This document shows positions 26,598 through 35,919 of a stretch of DNA of 64,000 nt, in pieces (position 1 is the stretch's first letter; each line of letters opens with the position of its first letter). The notes below the pieces were generated by a model. That model made no database searches and was not told the DNA's origin. It saw nothing but the letters and a program-made list of their open reading frames with translations. Position numbers and translations under genes: made by a program. Source of the stretch: Halorubrum rutilum (GTDB taxonomy: Archaea > Halobacteriota > Halobacteria > Halobacteriales > Haloferacaceae); NCBI RefSeq assembly GCF_024494565.1, contig NZ_JANHDN010000002.1, positions 248,001 to 312,000 of the forward strand, given 5' to 3'.

Positions 26598-28013
26598 TTA
26601 CGACTCCCGGACGTTCCGACCGACCGGCTCGCCGAACGACTCGGCGCCCGTGACGGGGTCGCGCTCGTAGACGACCGCGCCGCGGACGAGCGTCAGCTCC
26701 GGGAAGACGCCCTGTAACCCCTCGAAGGGCGTCCAGCCGCAGGCGCCGTGGAGCGCGCCCGCCTCGATCTCGCGGGGGTTCGTCAGGTCGACGAGGACGA
26801 GGTCGGCGTCGGCGCCCTCGGCGACGCGCCCCTTCGCCTCGACCCCGAAGATCGACGCGGGGTTGGCCGCGACCACGTCGCGGACGCGCTCCAGGCTCAG
26901 CTCGCCCTTGCGCACGGACTCCAGGAGGAGCGGGTAGAGCGTCTCCACCCCGGGGACGCCGCTCGGCGCCTCGGTGAGCCCCCGCCGCTTCTCGGCGACC
27001 GTGTGGGGCGCGTGGTCGGTGGCGACGACGTCGACGTCGCCGTCGCGGAGGCGCTCGAACACCCCGGCCCGCCGCTCCTCGGAGCGGAGCGGCGGGTTCA
27101 TCCGGCCGAAGGTGCCGAGCCGGCCGGCGTTCTCGCGCGAGAGGAAGAGGTGATGCGGGGTGACCTCGCAGGTGGGCGGGGCAGCGCCCGCGGTCGCCCG
27201 GGCCTCGCTCTCGTCCCTCTCGGGCCCGCTTCCGTCCCCCTCGGACCCCCTTTCGTCTCCCTCGGACTCGCGGGCCGCGACGACCGCGTCGATCCCCTCC
27301 GGCGTCGACGTGTGAGCGACGTGCACCTGCGCGTCGCTCTCGGCGGCGGCCGCGAGCGCGCGCTCGACCGCGGCGACCTCCGCCTCGGCGGTCCGGTAGG
27401 CCGACCACGCGTCGGCGTTCGCGGCGGTGCCGACTCCGCCGAGGTCCCTACTGAGCGCGCTCGCGTCGAACAGCGCCTCGTCCTCCGCGTGGACCGTGAC
27501 CGGGACGTCGCGGGCGGCGGCCTCGGCGAGCGCGTCCTCGAACAGGTCGACGGCGATCCCCATCTCGCCGGTCGAGTCCGCGAGGAACACCTCGCCGAGC
27601 GCGAAGAGGGGTCGCTCGAACAGGCCCTCGGGGTCCCAGTCGGCGGTGACGCCGCCGTTGATCCCGTAGTCGACGAGCGAGTCGGCGGCGAGCGCGGCCT
27701 TCCCGTCGTAGGCGTCGCCGTCGACGGTCGGCGGCGAGGTGTTCGGCTGGTCAACGACGGTCGTCACGCCGCCGGCGGCCGCGCTCCGCGAGCCCGAGGC
27801 CCACGTCTCCTTGTGGCTCCCGCCCGGCTCCCGGAAGTGGACGTGGGCGTCGACGGCGCCGGGCAGGAGGTGTCGCCCGCGGGCGTCGACGACGCGCTCG
27901 CCCGCGTCCGGGTCGATCCCGGCGTTCGCCGGCTCGACCGCGTCGATGGTCCCGTCTCGGATCCGAACGTCGCGGACCCGCCCGTCGGCGAGCTCCGCGC
28001 CGGTGATGAGCAT
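26598..28013 (-). CDS. pyrC: Dihydroorotase
   Basis: The 471-residue enzyme closes N-carbamoyl-aspartate to dihydroorotate in pyrimidine synthesis. It has the metal motif DAHVHFREPG (H57, H59), a later HAED region (VTVHAEDEALF), CEVTPHHLFLS and DVVATDHAPHT, all ligands of the class I amidohydrolase fold. Between about residues 240 and 270 it carries an acidic low-complexity insertion (ESEGDERGSEGDG...) not needed for the fold. It is not next to other pyr genes. A TATA-like TTTAAA at 28037-28042 precedes the start at 28013. Confidence 0.93.
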   Translation of the reverse strand: MLITGAELADGRVRDVRIRDGTIDAVEPANAGIDPDAGERVVDARGRHLLPGAVDAHVHFREPGGSHKETWASGSRSAAAGGVTTVVDQPNTSPPTVDGDAYDGKAALAADSLVDYGINGGVTADWDPEGLFERPLFALGEVFLADSTGEMGIAVDLFEDALAEAAARDVPVTVHAEDEALFDASALSRDLGGVGTAANADAWSAYRTAEAEVAAVERALAAAAESDAQVHVAHTSTPEGIDAVVAARESEGDERGSEGDGSGPERDESEARATAGAAPPTCEVTPHHLFLSRENAGRLGTFGRMNPPLRSEERRAGVFERLRDGDVDVVATDHAPHTVAEKRRGLTEAPSGVPGVETLYPLLLESVRKGELSLERVRDVVAANPASIFGVEAKGRVAEGADADLVLVDLTNPREIEAGALHGACGWTPFEGLQGVFPELTLVRGAVVYERDPVTGAESFGEPVGRNVRES

Positions 28014-28117
28014 GCCACATCCGCTCGCGGCACGCTATTTAAACCGTGGTGATCCGCGCGACCGGACCGACGCCGTCTGGCGGGCGTCGACCGCGACGGG
28101 AGTCCATGAACGACCGG

Positions 28118-28239
28118 CGGTGCGGTGGCGCGCGCCGCCGAGCGGCCGCTACCGGCGGCCGCGAAGGAGCGCGCGAGGTCGGGGAGGTGTGAGGTGCTGT
28201 GCGGTTGCGGTCGGCTGAAGCTTTGGCGGTGTTCGCCGG
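28118..28239 (-). repeat. Short copy (D) of the dispersed structured repeat
   Basis: Read on the minus strand, this copy has the edge block (GAACACCGCCAAAG), then CCGCA...CCTCAC-CCTCCCC, then one hairpin, then GCCACCGCACC. It lacks the long P1 stem and the P3 hairpin present in the full copies. The retained hairpin has inner arms at 28142-28149 and 28155-28162, both GCGGCCGC, and outer GC arms around 28130-28136 and 28169-28174. It lies in the 357-base gap between pyrC and serS. Unlike the full copies, this gap is between divergent genes. No gene is seen in the rest of the gap. Confidence 0.75.
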
Positions 28240-28370
28240 CGAATCGGCTACAATCGCTCATAAGCGCACACCTGCGCCTCGAAAACTCAACTCGGCCAGG
28301 CGGTCCGCCCGTGCCGACCGACACCGACGCTCCGATACGGTTTTGGGTCGCCCCGCGGAACCTCCGGTAA

Positions 28371-29741
28371 ATGCTGTCTCGACAGTTCGTCCGGGAGAAC
28401 CCCGAGGTTGTCCGCGAGGCGCTCGACGACAAGGGCGTCGACGTGGACCTCGACCGGATACTCGACGTCGACGAGGAGTGGCGGGAGCTGAAGAGCCGCG
28501 GCGACGACCTGCGCCACGAGCGCAACGAGGTCTCCTCGACGATCGGCGAGCTGAAGCAGGCGGGCGAGGAGGAGGAAGCCCAGGAGGCGATCGAGCGCTC
28601 GCAGGAGCTCAAGTCGGAGCTCCGAGAGGTCGAGGCGCGCGCCGACGAGCTGGAGGCGGAACTGGAGGAATCACTGCTCGAACTCCCCCAGATCCCGCAG
28701 GAGTCGGTCCCCGTGGGCGCCGACGAGTCCGAGAACGTCGAGCGGCGCCGCGAGGGGTTCGACGACCTCCGCGAGCTCCCCGCCGACGTGGAGCCGCACT
28801 ACGACCTCGGCGAGGACCTCGAGATCCTCGACTTCGAGCGCGGCGCGAAGGTCGCGGGCGCCGGCTTCTACGTCGCGAAGGGGGACGGTGCCCGACTGGA
28901 GCACGCGCTGATCCAGTTCATGCTCGACGTTCACCGCGAACAGGGGTACGAGGACGTGTTCCCGCCGATCCCGGTCAACTCCGCGTCGATGCGCGGCACG
29001 GGCCAGCTCCCGAAGTTCACCGAGGACGCCTACCGCGTCGAGGGGTCGAACGACGAGGCGTACGACGACGACGACCTCTGGCTGCTCCCGACCGCGGAGG
29101 TGCCCGTCACGAACCTCCACCGCGACGAGATCCTGCTCGGCGAGGACCTCCCCCTCAAGTACCAGGCGTACACGCCGAACTTCCGGCAGGAGGCGGGCGA
29201 GCACGGCACCGAGACGCGCGGTATCGTCCGCGTCCACCAGTTCAACAAGGTGGAGATGGTGAACTTCGTGCGGCCCGAGGAGAGCGACGAGCGCTTCGAG
29301 GGGCTCGTCGACGAGGCCGAGGAGGTGCTGCGCCGCCTCGAACTCCCCTACCGCATCCTGGAGATGTGTACCGGCGACCTCGGGTTCACGCAGGCGAAGA
29401 AGTACGACGTCGAGGTGTGGGCGCCCGCCGACGACATGGACGAGGGGCCCGACCGCGGCGGCCGGTGGCTGGAGGTCTCCTCCGTCTCGAACTTCGAGGA
29501 CTTCCAGGCGCGCAGAGCGGGGATCCGGTACCGCGAGGAGCACCACGAGTCCGCGGAGTACCTCCACACGCTGAACGGCTCCGGGCTCGCGGTCCCGCGG
29601 ATCGTCGTCGCGATCCTGGAGTACTATCAGAACGACGACGGCACCGTCACCGTCCCCGAGGCGCTGCGCCCGTACATGGGCGGCACCGAGGTCATCGAGG
29701 GCCACGACGCGGTCGGCGAGACGAAACTGGGCGGGGAGTAG
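28371..29741 (+). CDS. serS: Seryl-tRNA synthetase
   Basis: The 456-residue class II synthetase has the N-terminal coiled coil (residues about 25-110, rich in E, R and L) that holds tRNA-Ser. The catalytic core contains motif 2 [20 protein letters not shown] and motif 3 [18 protein letters not shown]. It is the common type found in most archaea and bacteria, not the rare methanogen form. The start [12 protein letters not shown] at 28371 fits the family. It is alone in its transcript. Confidence 0.97.
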   Translation: MLSRQFVRENPEVVREALDDKGVDVDLDRILDVDEEWRELKSRGDDLRHERNEVSSTIGELKQAGEEEEAQEAIERSQELKSELREVEARADELEAELEESLLELPQIPQESVPVGADESENVERRREGFDDLRELPADVEPHYDLGEDLEILDFERGAKVAGAGFYVAKGDGARLEHALIQFMLDVHREQGYEDVFPPIPVNSASMRGTGQLPKFTEDAYRVEGSNDEAYDDDDLWLLPTAEVPVTNLHRDEILLGEDLPLKYQAYTPNFRQEAGEHGTETRGIVRVHQFNKVEMVNFVRPEESDERFEGLVDEAEEVLRRLELPYRILEMCTGDLGFTQAKKYDVEVWAPADDMDEGPDRGGRWLEVSSVSNFEDFQARRAGIRYREEHHESAEYLHTLNGSGLAVPRIVVAILEYYQNDDGTVTVPEALRPYMGGTEVIEGHDAVGETKLGGE

Positions 29742-29769
29742 GCGAGCGGCGCGGTGCGACCGACCGCCG

Positions 29770-30372
29770 CTACTGGTTCTCTAAGGCGTCGAGGATACAC
29801 GCGGCGGCGACGACCGCCTCCTTCGGCACGTCGCTCGCGTCGTCGATGGTGACCGCGTACGTGTCCCGCAGCGAGAACTGCCCCTCGATGTCGCCGACGT
29901 GGCCGCCGTCGGCGTCGAATATCTCGTACTTGTTCGGGATCAGGTTCGCGGCGCCGACGAGGTGCCGGAGCGCCGCCATCAGCTTGCTCTTCGACCTGAT
30001 CGTCGCCAGCGCCTCCCCCGTCTCGGGGTCGCGGATCGTCCAGTTCTCGACGAACAGCGAGTAGTCCTCGTCGAGGACGACGACCTCCTCGCCGGTGCCC
30101 GAGTCGACGATGGCGTAGTTCCCGCCGATGTCGACGATCCCGCCCGCCTTCACCGTGAACGCGTCGTCGCCGTCGCCGGTGACGAACGGGAACTCCTCTT
30201 TCAGCTTGAACATCTTCTGTTTCCCGCGGAGGACGACGTCGCCGGCGCTGTCGCGGACGGCGTACTTGTTCCGGACCATCGACTGCTTCACCTCGTAGCG
30301 GTCGTCGCTGAGGTCGACCGTCGAGATGTCGTAGGCGTCCGAGTCGGAGGGGAACACGGAGTGCTCGCTCAT
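29770..30372 (-). CDS. LURP-one-related / Tubby-like fold protein
   Basis: The 200-residue protein is rich in beta-strands. It has blocks typical of the LURP-one/phospholipid scramblase-like group: KQSMVRNKYAVRDSAGDVVL, KLKEEFPFV, WTIRDPETGEALATIRSK and NKYEIFDADG. The biochemical role of archaeal members is unknown; membrane binding is often proposed. The start at 30372 gives MSEHSVFPSDSD. It is convergent with serS (28-base gap). Confidence 0.8.
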   Translation of the reverse strand: MSEHSVFPSDSDAYDISTVDLSDDRYEVKQSMVRNKYAVRDSAGDVVLRGKQKMFKLKEEFPFVTGDGDDAFTVKAGGIVDIGGNYAIVDSGTGEEVVVLDEDYSLFVENWTIRDPETGEALATIRSKSKLMAALRHLVGAANLIPNKYEIFDADGGHVGDIEGQFSLRDTYAVTIDDASDVPKEAVVAAACILDALENQ

Positions 30373-30448
30373 GGCCGGCAAGAGAATCAGGCGTCGGAAA
30401 ACGGTTCCGTTCGCCTCGACGGGGCGGCGTCGGGGCGTCGCTCGCTCG

Positions 30449-31618
30449 TCAGGGCGTCAGCCGCCCGACCGAGAGCCACGTCACGTCGGCGTCGCGGACC
30501 GCGTCGCCGGCGTCTCCGGGGCTGTCGGCGTCTCCCTCGACGGTCGTCAGCGCGAACACCATCTCCTTGCGGACGCCGCCCGCGAGCCGCACGTCGAGCG
30601 AGAGCTCGCGCGGCGAGAAGCGGTGGTCGGCGTCGACGACGCGCACGAGGTGCTCGGAGTGCGGCAGGTCCTCGACCGTCTCCACGTCGAGGTACGTCCG
30701 GAAGTCGGCGCCGAACTTGAAGCCGGTCTTCGGGACGGCGTCCGCCGCGCGGAGGCGCCGATAGACCGCGAGCCGCCTTTCGAACCGCTCGCCCTCCACG
30801 TCGCGGCCGCGGGCGACGACCGCGGCGGCGGGACCGTCCGGCGGCGTCTCGTCCGGGGCGCCCTCGCTCGCGGCCCCCACCGACGCCGACAGCGACAGGA
30901 CGCCGTCGGCCGCGAGCGACGCGGCCTCGACGAGGGAGAGCTGGAGCGCGCCCTCGACCGCCGCGGCGCGACCGGTGAGCGGCTGGCCGTAGAAGCCGCG
31001 CTCGTAGAGGGCCTCGGGGGCGTCCCAGACGACGACGCGGTCGGCGAGGAGGACGCCGTCGAGCCGCTCCGGGGGCTCGTAGCCGGTCGCGCCCTCGATC
31101 CGCCCGCCCTCCGCCGCGAAGTAGGTGATGTCGGACTCCTCGTCGACGACGGCGAGGGTGCGGCCGGCGAGCTCGGCGGCCGCGAGCGCCTCCCGCTCGC
31201 CGACGACCTGGACGGGGTACTCGACGTTCCCGGTGTCGGGCGTCGAGCCGCGCTCGTAGGCGACGAAGTCGACCGCGTCGGGAACGGCGGCCTCCCCGCC
31301 GGGCCAGGGCTCGCGGGCCGGCGAGAGGTAGAAGCCGCGATCGCGGAGGTCGGCGTAGACGAGGTACCGCACCGCGAACCGGTCGGCGGCGGCCGCGCTC
31401 TCGACGAAGAAGCGCTCGAAGCCGACCGGGTCGGCGTCGGGGGCGAGCGCGACCCCGGAGAGGTCGCCCCGGAAAAGGAGGTGAGCCGCCTCGACGCGCG
31501 AGAGCGCGATCTCGTTCCCGTCGAGCGGGCGACCGTACCCCCGGGAGTCGTAGAAGCGCTGGCGGGCGTCGCCGGCGACGCGGACCGCGTCGCCGCGCAG
31601 GTGCCCTGTCGGTTGCAT
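30449..31618 (-). CDS. endA: tRNA-splicing endonuclease EndA
   Basis: The 389-residue protein contains two tandem copies of the endonuclease unit, the haloarchaeal arrangement. The C-terminal copy has the catalytic set Tyr (FGADFRTYLD), His (LPHSEHLVRVV) and Lys (GVRKEMVFAL). The N-terminal copy has the related but non-catalytic segment RYLVYADLRDRGFY. It cuts introns at bulge-helix-bulge sites in tRNA and rRNA precursors. The start MQPTGHLRGD at 31618 fits; the frame upstream is antisense to the AAA ATPase gene. Confidence 0.92.
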   Translation of the reverse strand: MQPTGHLRGDAVRVAGDARQRFYDSRGYGRPLDGNEIALSRVEAAHLLFRGDLSGVALAPDADPVGFERFFVESAAAADRFAVRYLVYADLRDRGFYLSPAREPWPGGEAAVPDAVDFVAYERGSTPDTGNVEYPVQVVGEREALAAAELAGRTLAVVDEESDITYFAAEGGRIEGATGYEPPERLDGVLLADRVVVWDAPEALYERGFYGQPLTGRAAAVEGALQLSLVEAASLAADGVLSLSASVGAASEGAPDETPPDGPAAAVVARGRDVEGERFERRLAVYRRLRAADAVPKTGFKFGADFRTYLDVETVEDLPHSEHLVRVVDADHRFSPRELSLDVRLAGGVRKEMVFALTTVEGDADSPGDAGDAVRDADVTWLSVGRLTP

Positions 31619-31768
31619 ACCCGAAGGCGCGCCCGGGCGAGGTAAGGGGGTTGCGGTCGGCGGTGCCCCGCGCCCGGCGTCGCCGCCCGCTGCCCCCGTC
31701 ACCCCTCTCCGCCGCCGGTCGCCCCGCCCCCGGACAAAGGTAAAGGGTGATCGGCCAGTACGGAACCC

Positions 31769-34036
31769 ATGAACGACTCCGCAGGCCTCCGGCTCACGGT
31801 GCGTGCCGCCGAGAAGCGGGACGCGGGCCGGGGGATCGCAAGGCTCCCCGAACCCGCCCGGAAGCGGCTCGGCCTCCTCAGCGGCGACACCGTCGAGATC
31901 CGCGGCGAGCGCGTCGCCGTCGCGAAGGTGTGGCCCGGCGGTCCCGACGCGACGGACGGCGCCGTCCTCATCGACGCCGACACCCGCGCGAACGCCGGCG
32001 TGAAGGTCGGCGACACCGTCGCCGTCGCGCCGGTCACCGTCGAGGACGCCGACAGCGTCGTCCTCGCCGCCCCCGCGCGGCTCGCCGACGTCGACGTGAG
32101 CCGCGAGGTGGTCGAGCGCGCGCTCGCCCGCGACCTCCGCGACCGCCCCGTCACCGAGGGCGAGGCGGTCCACGTCGAGCGGCTCGGCGGCCTCCGGTTC
32201 GTCGTCGCCGAGACGGACCCCGCGGGGACCGTGCGCGTGACGAACCGGACCGACGTCTCGGTGACGTACGGGGACGGGGAGGACGGCGGGTCCGCCCGCT
32301 CCGAAAGCCGAGGCGACGCCGACCGGGAGGGCCGACGCGGGACGACCGACGCGTCAGCCGGCGGCGACCGCTCCGACCGAGCCGCGCCGCCCGGAAGCGA
32401 CGCTCGATCGACGGGCGAGGGGGCCGCGCCCCCCGCGGACCACACCGCGGGCGCGACCTACGAGGACATCGGCGGGCTGGACGAGGAGCTGGAGCTGGTG
32501 CGCGAGACGATCGAGCTCCCGCTCTCCGAGCCCGAGGTGTTCACCCGGCTCGGCATCGACCCGCCGAAGGGGGTCCTGCTCCACGGCCCGCCCGGCACCG
32601 GCAAGACGCTGATCGCCCGCGCCGTCGCCAACGAGGTCGACGCCGAGTTCATCACGGTCGACGGGCCGGAGATCATGTCGAAGTACAAGGGCGAGTCGGA
32701 GGAGCGCCTCCGGGACGTGTTCGACCGCGCGAGCGAGGCCGCTCCCGCGATCGTCTTCTTCGACGAGATCGACTCGATCGCCGGCAAGCGCGACGACGGC
32801 GGCGACGTGGAGAACCGCGTCGTCGGCCAGCTGCTCTCGCTGATGGACGGGCTCGACGCCCGCGGCGACGTGATCGTCATCGGCGCGACGAACCGCGTCG
32901 ACACCCTCGACCCCGCGCTCCGGCGGGGCGGTCGGTTCGACCGCGAGATCGAGATCGGCGTCCCCGGCGAGGCCGGCCGCCGCCAGATCCTCGACGTCCA
33001 CACGCGCCGGATGCCGCTCGCCGACGACGTGGACCTCGACCGGATCGCGAGCCGGACGCACGGGTTCGTCGGCGCCGACATCGAGGGGCTCGCGCAGGAG
33101 GCGGCGATGACGGCGCTGCGCCGCGCCCGCGAGTCGGACGCGAGGGCGCTCGACGACGTGACCGTCGGGAAGGCCGACTTCGAGGCCGCCCACGCCAACG
33201 TCGAGCCGAGCGCGATGCGGGAGTACGTCGCCGAGCAGCCGACCACCGACTTCGCCGACGTGGGCGGGCTCCCGGAGGCGAAGGAGAAGCTGGAGCGGGC
33301 GGTGACGTGGCCGCTGACCTACGGGCCGCTCTTCGACGCCGCCGACGCCGACCCGCCGACGGGGGTCCTGCTTTACGGCCCGCCGGGCACCGGGAAGACG
33401 CTGCTCGCCCGGGCGATCGCGGGCGAGAGCGGCGTCAACTTCATCCAGGTCGCGGGCCCCGAGCTGCTCGACCGCTACGTCGGCGAGTCGGAGAAGGCGG
33501 TCCGCGACCTCTTCGACCGCGCCCGGCAGGCGGCCCCCGCCATCGTCTTCTTCGACGAGATCGACGCCATCGCGGCCGACCGCGACGGCGCGGGCGGGGA
33601 CGGCTCCGGCGTCGGCGAGCGCGTCGTCTCCCAGCTCCTGACCGAGCTGGACCGCGCCAGCGACAACCCGAACCTCGTCGTGCTCGCGGCGACGAACCGA
33701 CGGAACGCGCTCGACCCCGCCCTGCTCAGACCCGGACGGCTGGAGACGCACATCGAGGTGCCCGAGCCCGACCGCGAGGCGCGCCGGAAGATCCTCGACG
33801 TCCACACCCGCGAGAAGCCCGTCGCGGAGGGGGTCGACCTGGAGCGCCTCGCCGACGAGACGGAGGGGTACTCGGGCGCGGAGATCGCCTCGCTGTGCCG
33901 CGAGGCCGCACTCGTCGCCATCGAGCGCGTCGCCGACGAGCACGGCGCGGCCGCGAACGACCACGCCGACGAGGTCTCGATCGGGAGCGACGACTTCGCG
34001 GCCGCGCTGGAGACGGTGCGGCCGGCGACCCCGTGA
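31769..34036 (+). CDS. CDC48/VCP-type AAA ATPase
   Basis: The 755-residue ATPase has the N-domain (residues 1-170, double-psi barrel with RRLVGDTVEI-like segment LGLLSGDTVEIRGERVAV). An acidic linker of about 60 residues follows, then two AAA modules. Walker A GPPGTGKT occurs near residue 273 and again near 535. Walker B is FFDEIDSIAG and FFDEIDAIAA. The protein unfolds or extracts targets for proteolysis or remodelling. The linker (residues about 170-225) is longer and more acidic than in typical CDC48. Confidence 0.95.
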   Translation: MNDSAGLRLTVRAAEKRDAGRGIARLPEPARKRLGLLSGDTVEIRGERVAVAKVWPGGPDATDGAVLIDADTRANAGVKVGDTVAVAPVTVEDADSVVLAAPARLADVDVSREVVERALARDLRDRPVTEGEAVHVERLGGLRFVVAETDPAGTVRVTNRTDVSVTYGDGEDGGSARSESRGDADREGRRGTTDASAGGDRSDRAAPPGSDARSTGEGAAPPADHTAGATYEDIGGLDEELELVRETIELPLSEPEVFTRLGIDPPKGVLLHGPPGTGKTLIARAVANEVDAEFITVDGPEIMSKYKGESEERLRDVFDRASEAAPAIVFFDEIDSIAGKRDDGGDVENRVVGQLLSLMDGLDARGDVIVIGATNRVDTLDPALRRGGRFDREIEIGVPGEAGRRQILDVHTRRMPLADDVDLDRIASRTHGFVGADIEGLAQEAAMTALRRARESDARALDDVTVGKADFEAAHANVEPSAMREYVAEQPTTDFADVGGLPEAKEKLERAVTWPLTYGPLFDAADADPPTGVLLYGPPGTGKTLLARAIAGESGVNFIQVAGPELLDRYVGESEKAVRDLFDRARQAAPAIVFFDEIDAIAADRDGAGGDGSGVGERVVSQLLTELDRASDNPNLVVLAATNRRNALDPALLRPGRLETHIEVPEPDREARRKILDVHTREKPVAEGVDLERLADETEGYSGAEIASLCREAALVAIERVADEHGAAANDHADEVSIGSDDFAAALETVRPATP

Positions 34037-34039
34037 GCG

Positions 34040-34990
34040 ATGCGCGGCGAGGGGGACCGCGCCGACGGGGACGTCGACGGTTCGCCGAGCGACTCCGATC
34101 CTGACCCGAATTCCCCCACCCTCCGCGGGCTCCTCGCCAGCGTCCGCTCGGCCGTCCTGTCGATCCCGCCGAGGGACCTCTTCCTGATCGCGGTCCCCCT
34201 GCCGGCGCTGCTCGTCGCGGTGGGCCTCGCGCCGGGGACCGACGCCTGGCGCCTCTCGCTCGCGACCGGCGGCGTCTTCGAGAGCCGATGGGCGCTGTGG
34301 ACCGCGTTCGCGTCGAGCTTCGTCCACGCGAGCCCGGCGCACCTCCTCGACAACCTCGTCAACTACTGGCTGCTCGTCGCCGTCGCGTACCCCCTCTCCG
34401 TCGTCGCGGGCTGGCGCGGGCGGCTGCTGGGGTCGGCCGCGATATACCTCGCGGTCGTCCCCCTCGTCTCGGCGTGGGCGACCATCGTCGCGCTCGGCGG
34501 GCTCACGGACGCGCCGACGGCCGGCTTCTCCGACGTGAACAGCGCGCTCCTCGGCTACGTCGTCGTCGTCTGGTTCGCCGCGCTGGCGACCGAGACGGAC
34601 GGGGAGAGCGGTCCCGACCGGGGTCCGCCCGCCGCCGGCGTCGACGCGCGGTGGGCGGTCGTGGCCGCGCTCGGGTCGCTCGCGGTCGCGTACCTCGCGC
34701 CGAGCGGCGTCGGCTACTTCCCGTCGCTGCCGGCGGTCGGCTCCCTGTTCGCGCTCTGCGCGGCCCTCGTCGCCGCCGGGCTCTACGCCGCCGTCGGCCG
34801 CCCGCGGGTGGTCGGGCTCGGCCTCTCCCCGGAGCGGGAGCTCCTGTACGTCACCGGCGCGAGCGTCGCCGCCGCCGGGGTGATCGGCTCGCTGGTGGTC
34901 GTCCCGTTCGGCAGCAACGTGTTCGCGCACCTCGCCGGCTACGTCGTCGGCGTCGCGGTCCCGCTCGTCGGCGTCGTCCTCGACGGGTGA
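34040..34990 (+). CDS. Rhomboid-family intramembrane protease
   Basis: The 316-residue membrane protein has about seven helices. The motif SSFVHASPAHLLDNLVNYW corresponds to the conserved second-helix region. GFSDVNSALLG holds the likely nucleophile S164, and FAHLAGYVVG holds the likely partner H297. These are the Ser-His dyad positions of rhomboids. The residue after the serine is D rather than the usual G, so activity is likely but not certain. It starts 3 bases after the AAA ATPase stop and is probably co-transcribed with it. Confidence 0.75.
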   Translation: MRGEGDRADGDVDGSPSDSDPDPNSPTLRGLLASVRSAVLSIPPRDLFLIAVPLPALLVAVGLAPGTDAWRLSLATGGVFESRWALWTAFASSFVHASPAHLLDNLVNYWLLVAVAYPLSVVAGWRGRLLGSAAIYLAVVPLVSAWATIVALGGLTDAPTAGFSDVNSALLGYVVVVWFAALATETDGESGPDRGPPAAGVDARWAVVAALGSLAVAYLAPSGVGYFPSLPAVGSLFALCAALVAAGLYAAVGRPRVVGLGLSPERELLYVTGASVAAAGVIGSLVVVPFGSNVFAHLAGYVVGVAVPLVGVVLDG

Positions 34991-35014
34991 GTCGGCGTCG
35001 CGGTCCGGCGCCGG

Positions 35015-35491
35015 CTACTCGTCGGCGTGTCCGTGGCCGCGTCCGCCGCGACCGTGTCCGCCGTCCGCGGCCTCGCCGTCGCCGCCGAACTCGTCGACCG
35101 GCGTCACGCTGTAGTCGACGGTGAGCGTGTCCTTCGTCGCCCGGATCTTCCCGACGAACGCGGAGATCTCCTCCAAGCGTCCCTCCAACACGAACAGCTC
35201 CATGCAGTAGCGGGATCCGACGTGGTTGTGGAAGTTGGAGGCGACGAGCCCCTCGTGCTCGTGGCGGAGCCGCATCATCCGCTCCTCGACGCTCGTGGTC
35301 TCGTAGTCGAACAGCACCGTCACCACCGCCATCAGGTCCCTGTCCTCCAGCTTGGCGTCCTCGAACTCGCCGAGGAGGTTCCGCGAGGCCTCCCGGACGA
35401 CCTCGCTGCGCCCGGTATAGCCGTGTTCGTCGGCGAACCCGTCGATCCGCTCCAGTAGCTCCTCCGGCATCGAGACGCTGACGACGGTCAT
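35015..35491 (-). CDS. nikR: Nickel-responsive regulator NikR with histidine-rich tail
   Basis: The 158-residue protein has an N-terminal ribbon-helix-helix ([20 protein letters not shown]) and a C-terminal ACT-like metal domain. The nickel ligands align with H77, H88, H90 and C96 ([20 protein letters not shown]). After residue 135 there is an extra tail, [15 protein letters not shown], which most NikR lack and which may hold more metal. It probably represses a nickel importer elsewhere; no nik genes are in the window. An imperfect dyad lies at its start. Confidence 0.9.
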   Translation of the reverse strand: MTVVSVSMPEELLERIDGFADEHGYTGRSEVVREASRNLLGEFEDAKLEDRDLMAVVTVLFDYETTSVEERMMRLRHEHEGLVASNFHNHVGSRYCMELFVLEGRLEEISAFVGKIRATKDTLTVDYSVTPVDEFGGDGEAADGGHGRGGRGHGHADE

Positions 35492-35492
35492 T

Positions 35493-35521
35493 GTAATAAC
35501 CCAGACCGGCGATGTTGTTAA
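35493..35521 (-). promoter_or_regulatory. Imperfect AT-rich dyad upstream of nikR
   Basis: GTAATAAC at 35493-35500 and GTTGTTAA at 35514-35521 form an inverted repeat with 6 of 8 matching pairs and a 13-base spacer. It begins two bases before the nikR start. Its outer arm covers the stop codon of the upstream PadR gene. NikR operators are widely spaced dyads, so autoregulation is possible. It may also be only the AT-rich promoter. Confidence 0.35.
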
Positions 35522-35859
35522 TCCTTGAGGTCCGGCCCGTCGGCGGGCCGGCCGTCCGGGGTCTCGTCACCCGCGAGCCCCGGCGCACCGACGCGCTCGG
35601 AGAGCCACTCGTAGTGGTCGAGGAGGGCGCGCTCGCCCGCGTCGGTGAGCGCGTAGACGTCGGCGATCCCCTCGGTCCGGCGGTCGAGGAACCCGGAGTC
35701 CACCAGCGACCGGAGCGTCGCGTAGAAGGAGCCGGGGTCGATCCGCTCGTCGTAGTGCGACTCCAGCCGGTTCTTCAGCGACTGCGCCCGCAGCTCGCCG
35801 GCGTCGTACAGCAGCGCGCAGAGGTCGCGCCGGCGACCGCTGTGGAACCACTTCGTCAT
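35518..35859 (-). CDS. PadR-family transcriptional regulator
   Basis: The 113-residue winged-helix protein has [20 protein letters not shown], then [30 protein letters not shown] recognition and wing segments, and [17 protein letters not shown]. This is the PadR arrangement. The start at 35859 gives the family length. It is directly upstream of nikR on the same strand with 26 bases between, so both may be on one mRNA. Confidence 0.8.
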   Translation of the reverse strand: MTKWFHSGRRRDLCALLYDAGELRAQSLKNRLESHYDERIDPGSFYATLRSLVDSGFLDRRTEGIADVYALTDAGERALLDHYEWLSERVGAPGLAGDETPDGRPADGPDLKD

Positions 35860-35919
35860 GGGTCGGTTAGCGCGCGCCGACTCACGACCGTTTCGGTCGC
35901 GGGCGGACGGCACGGGGGC

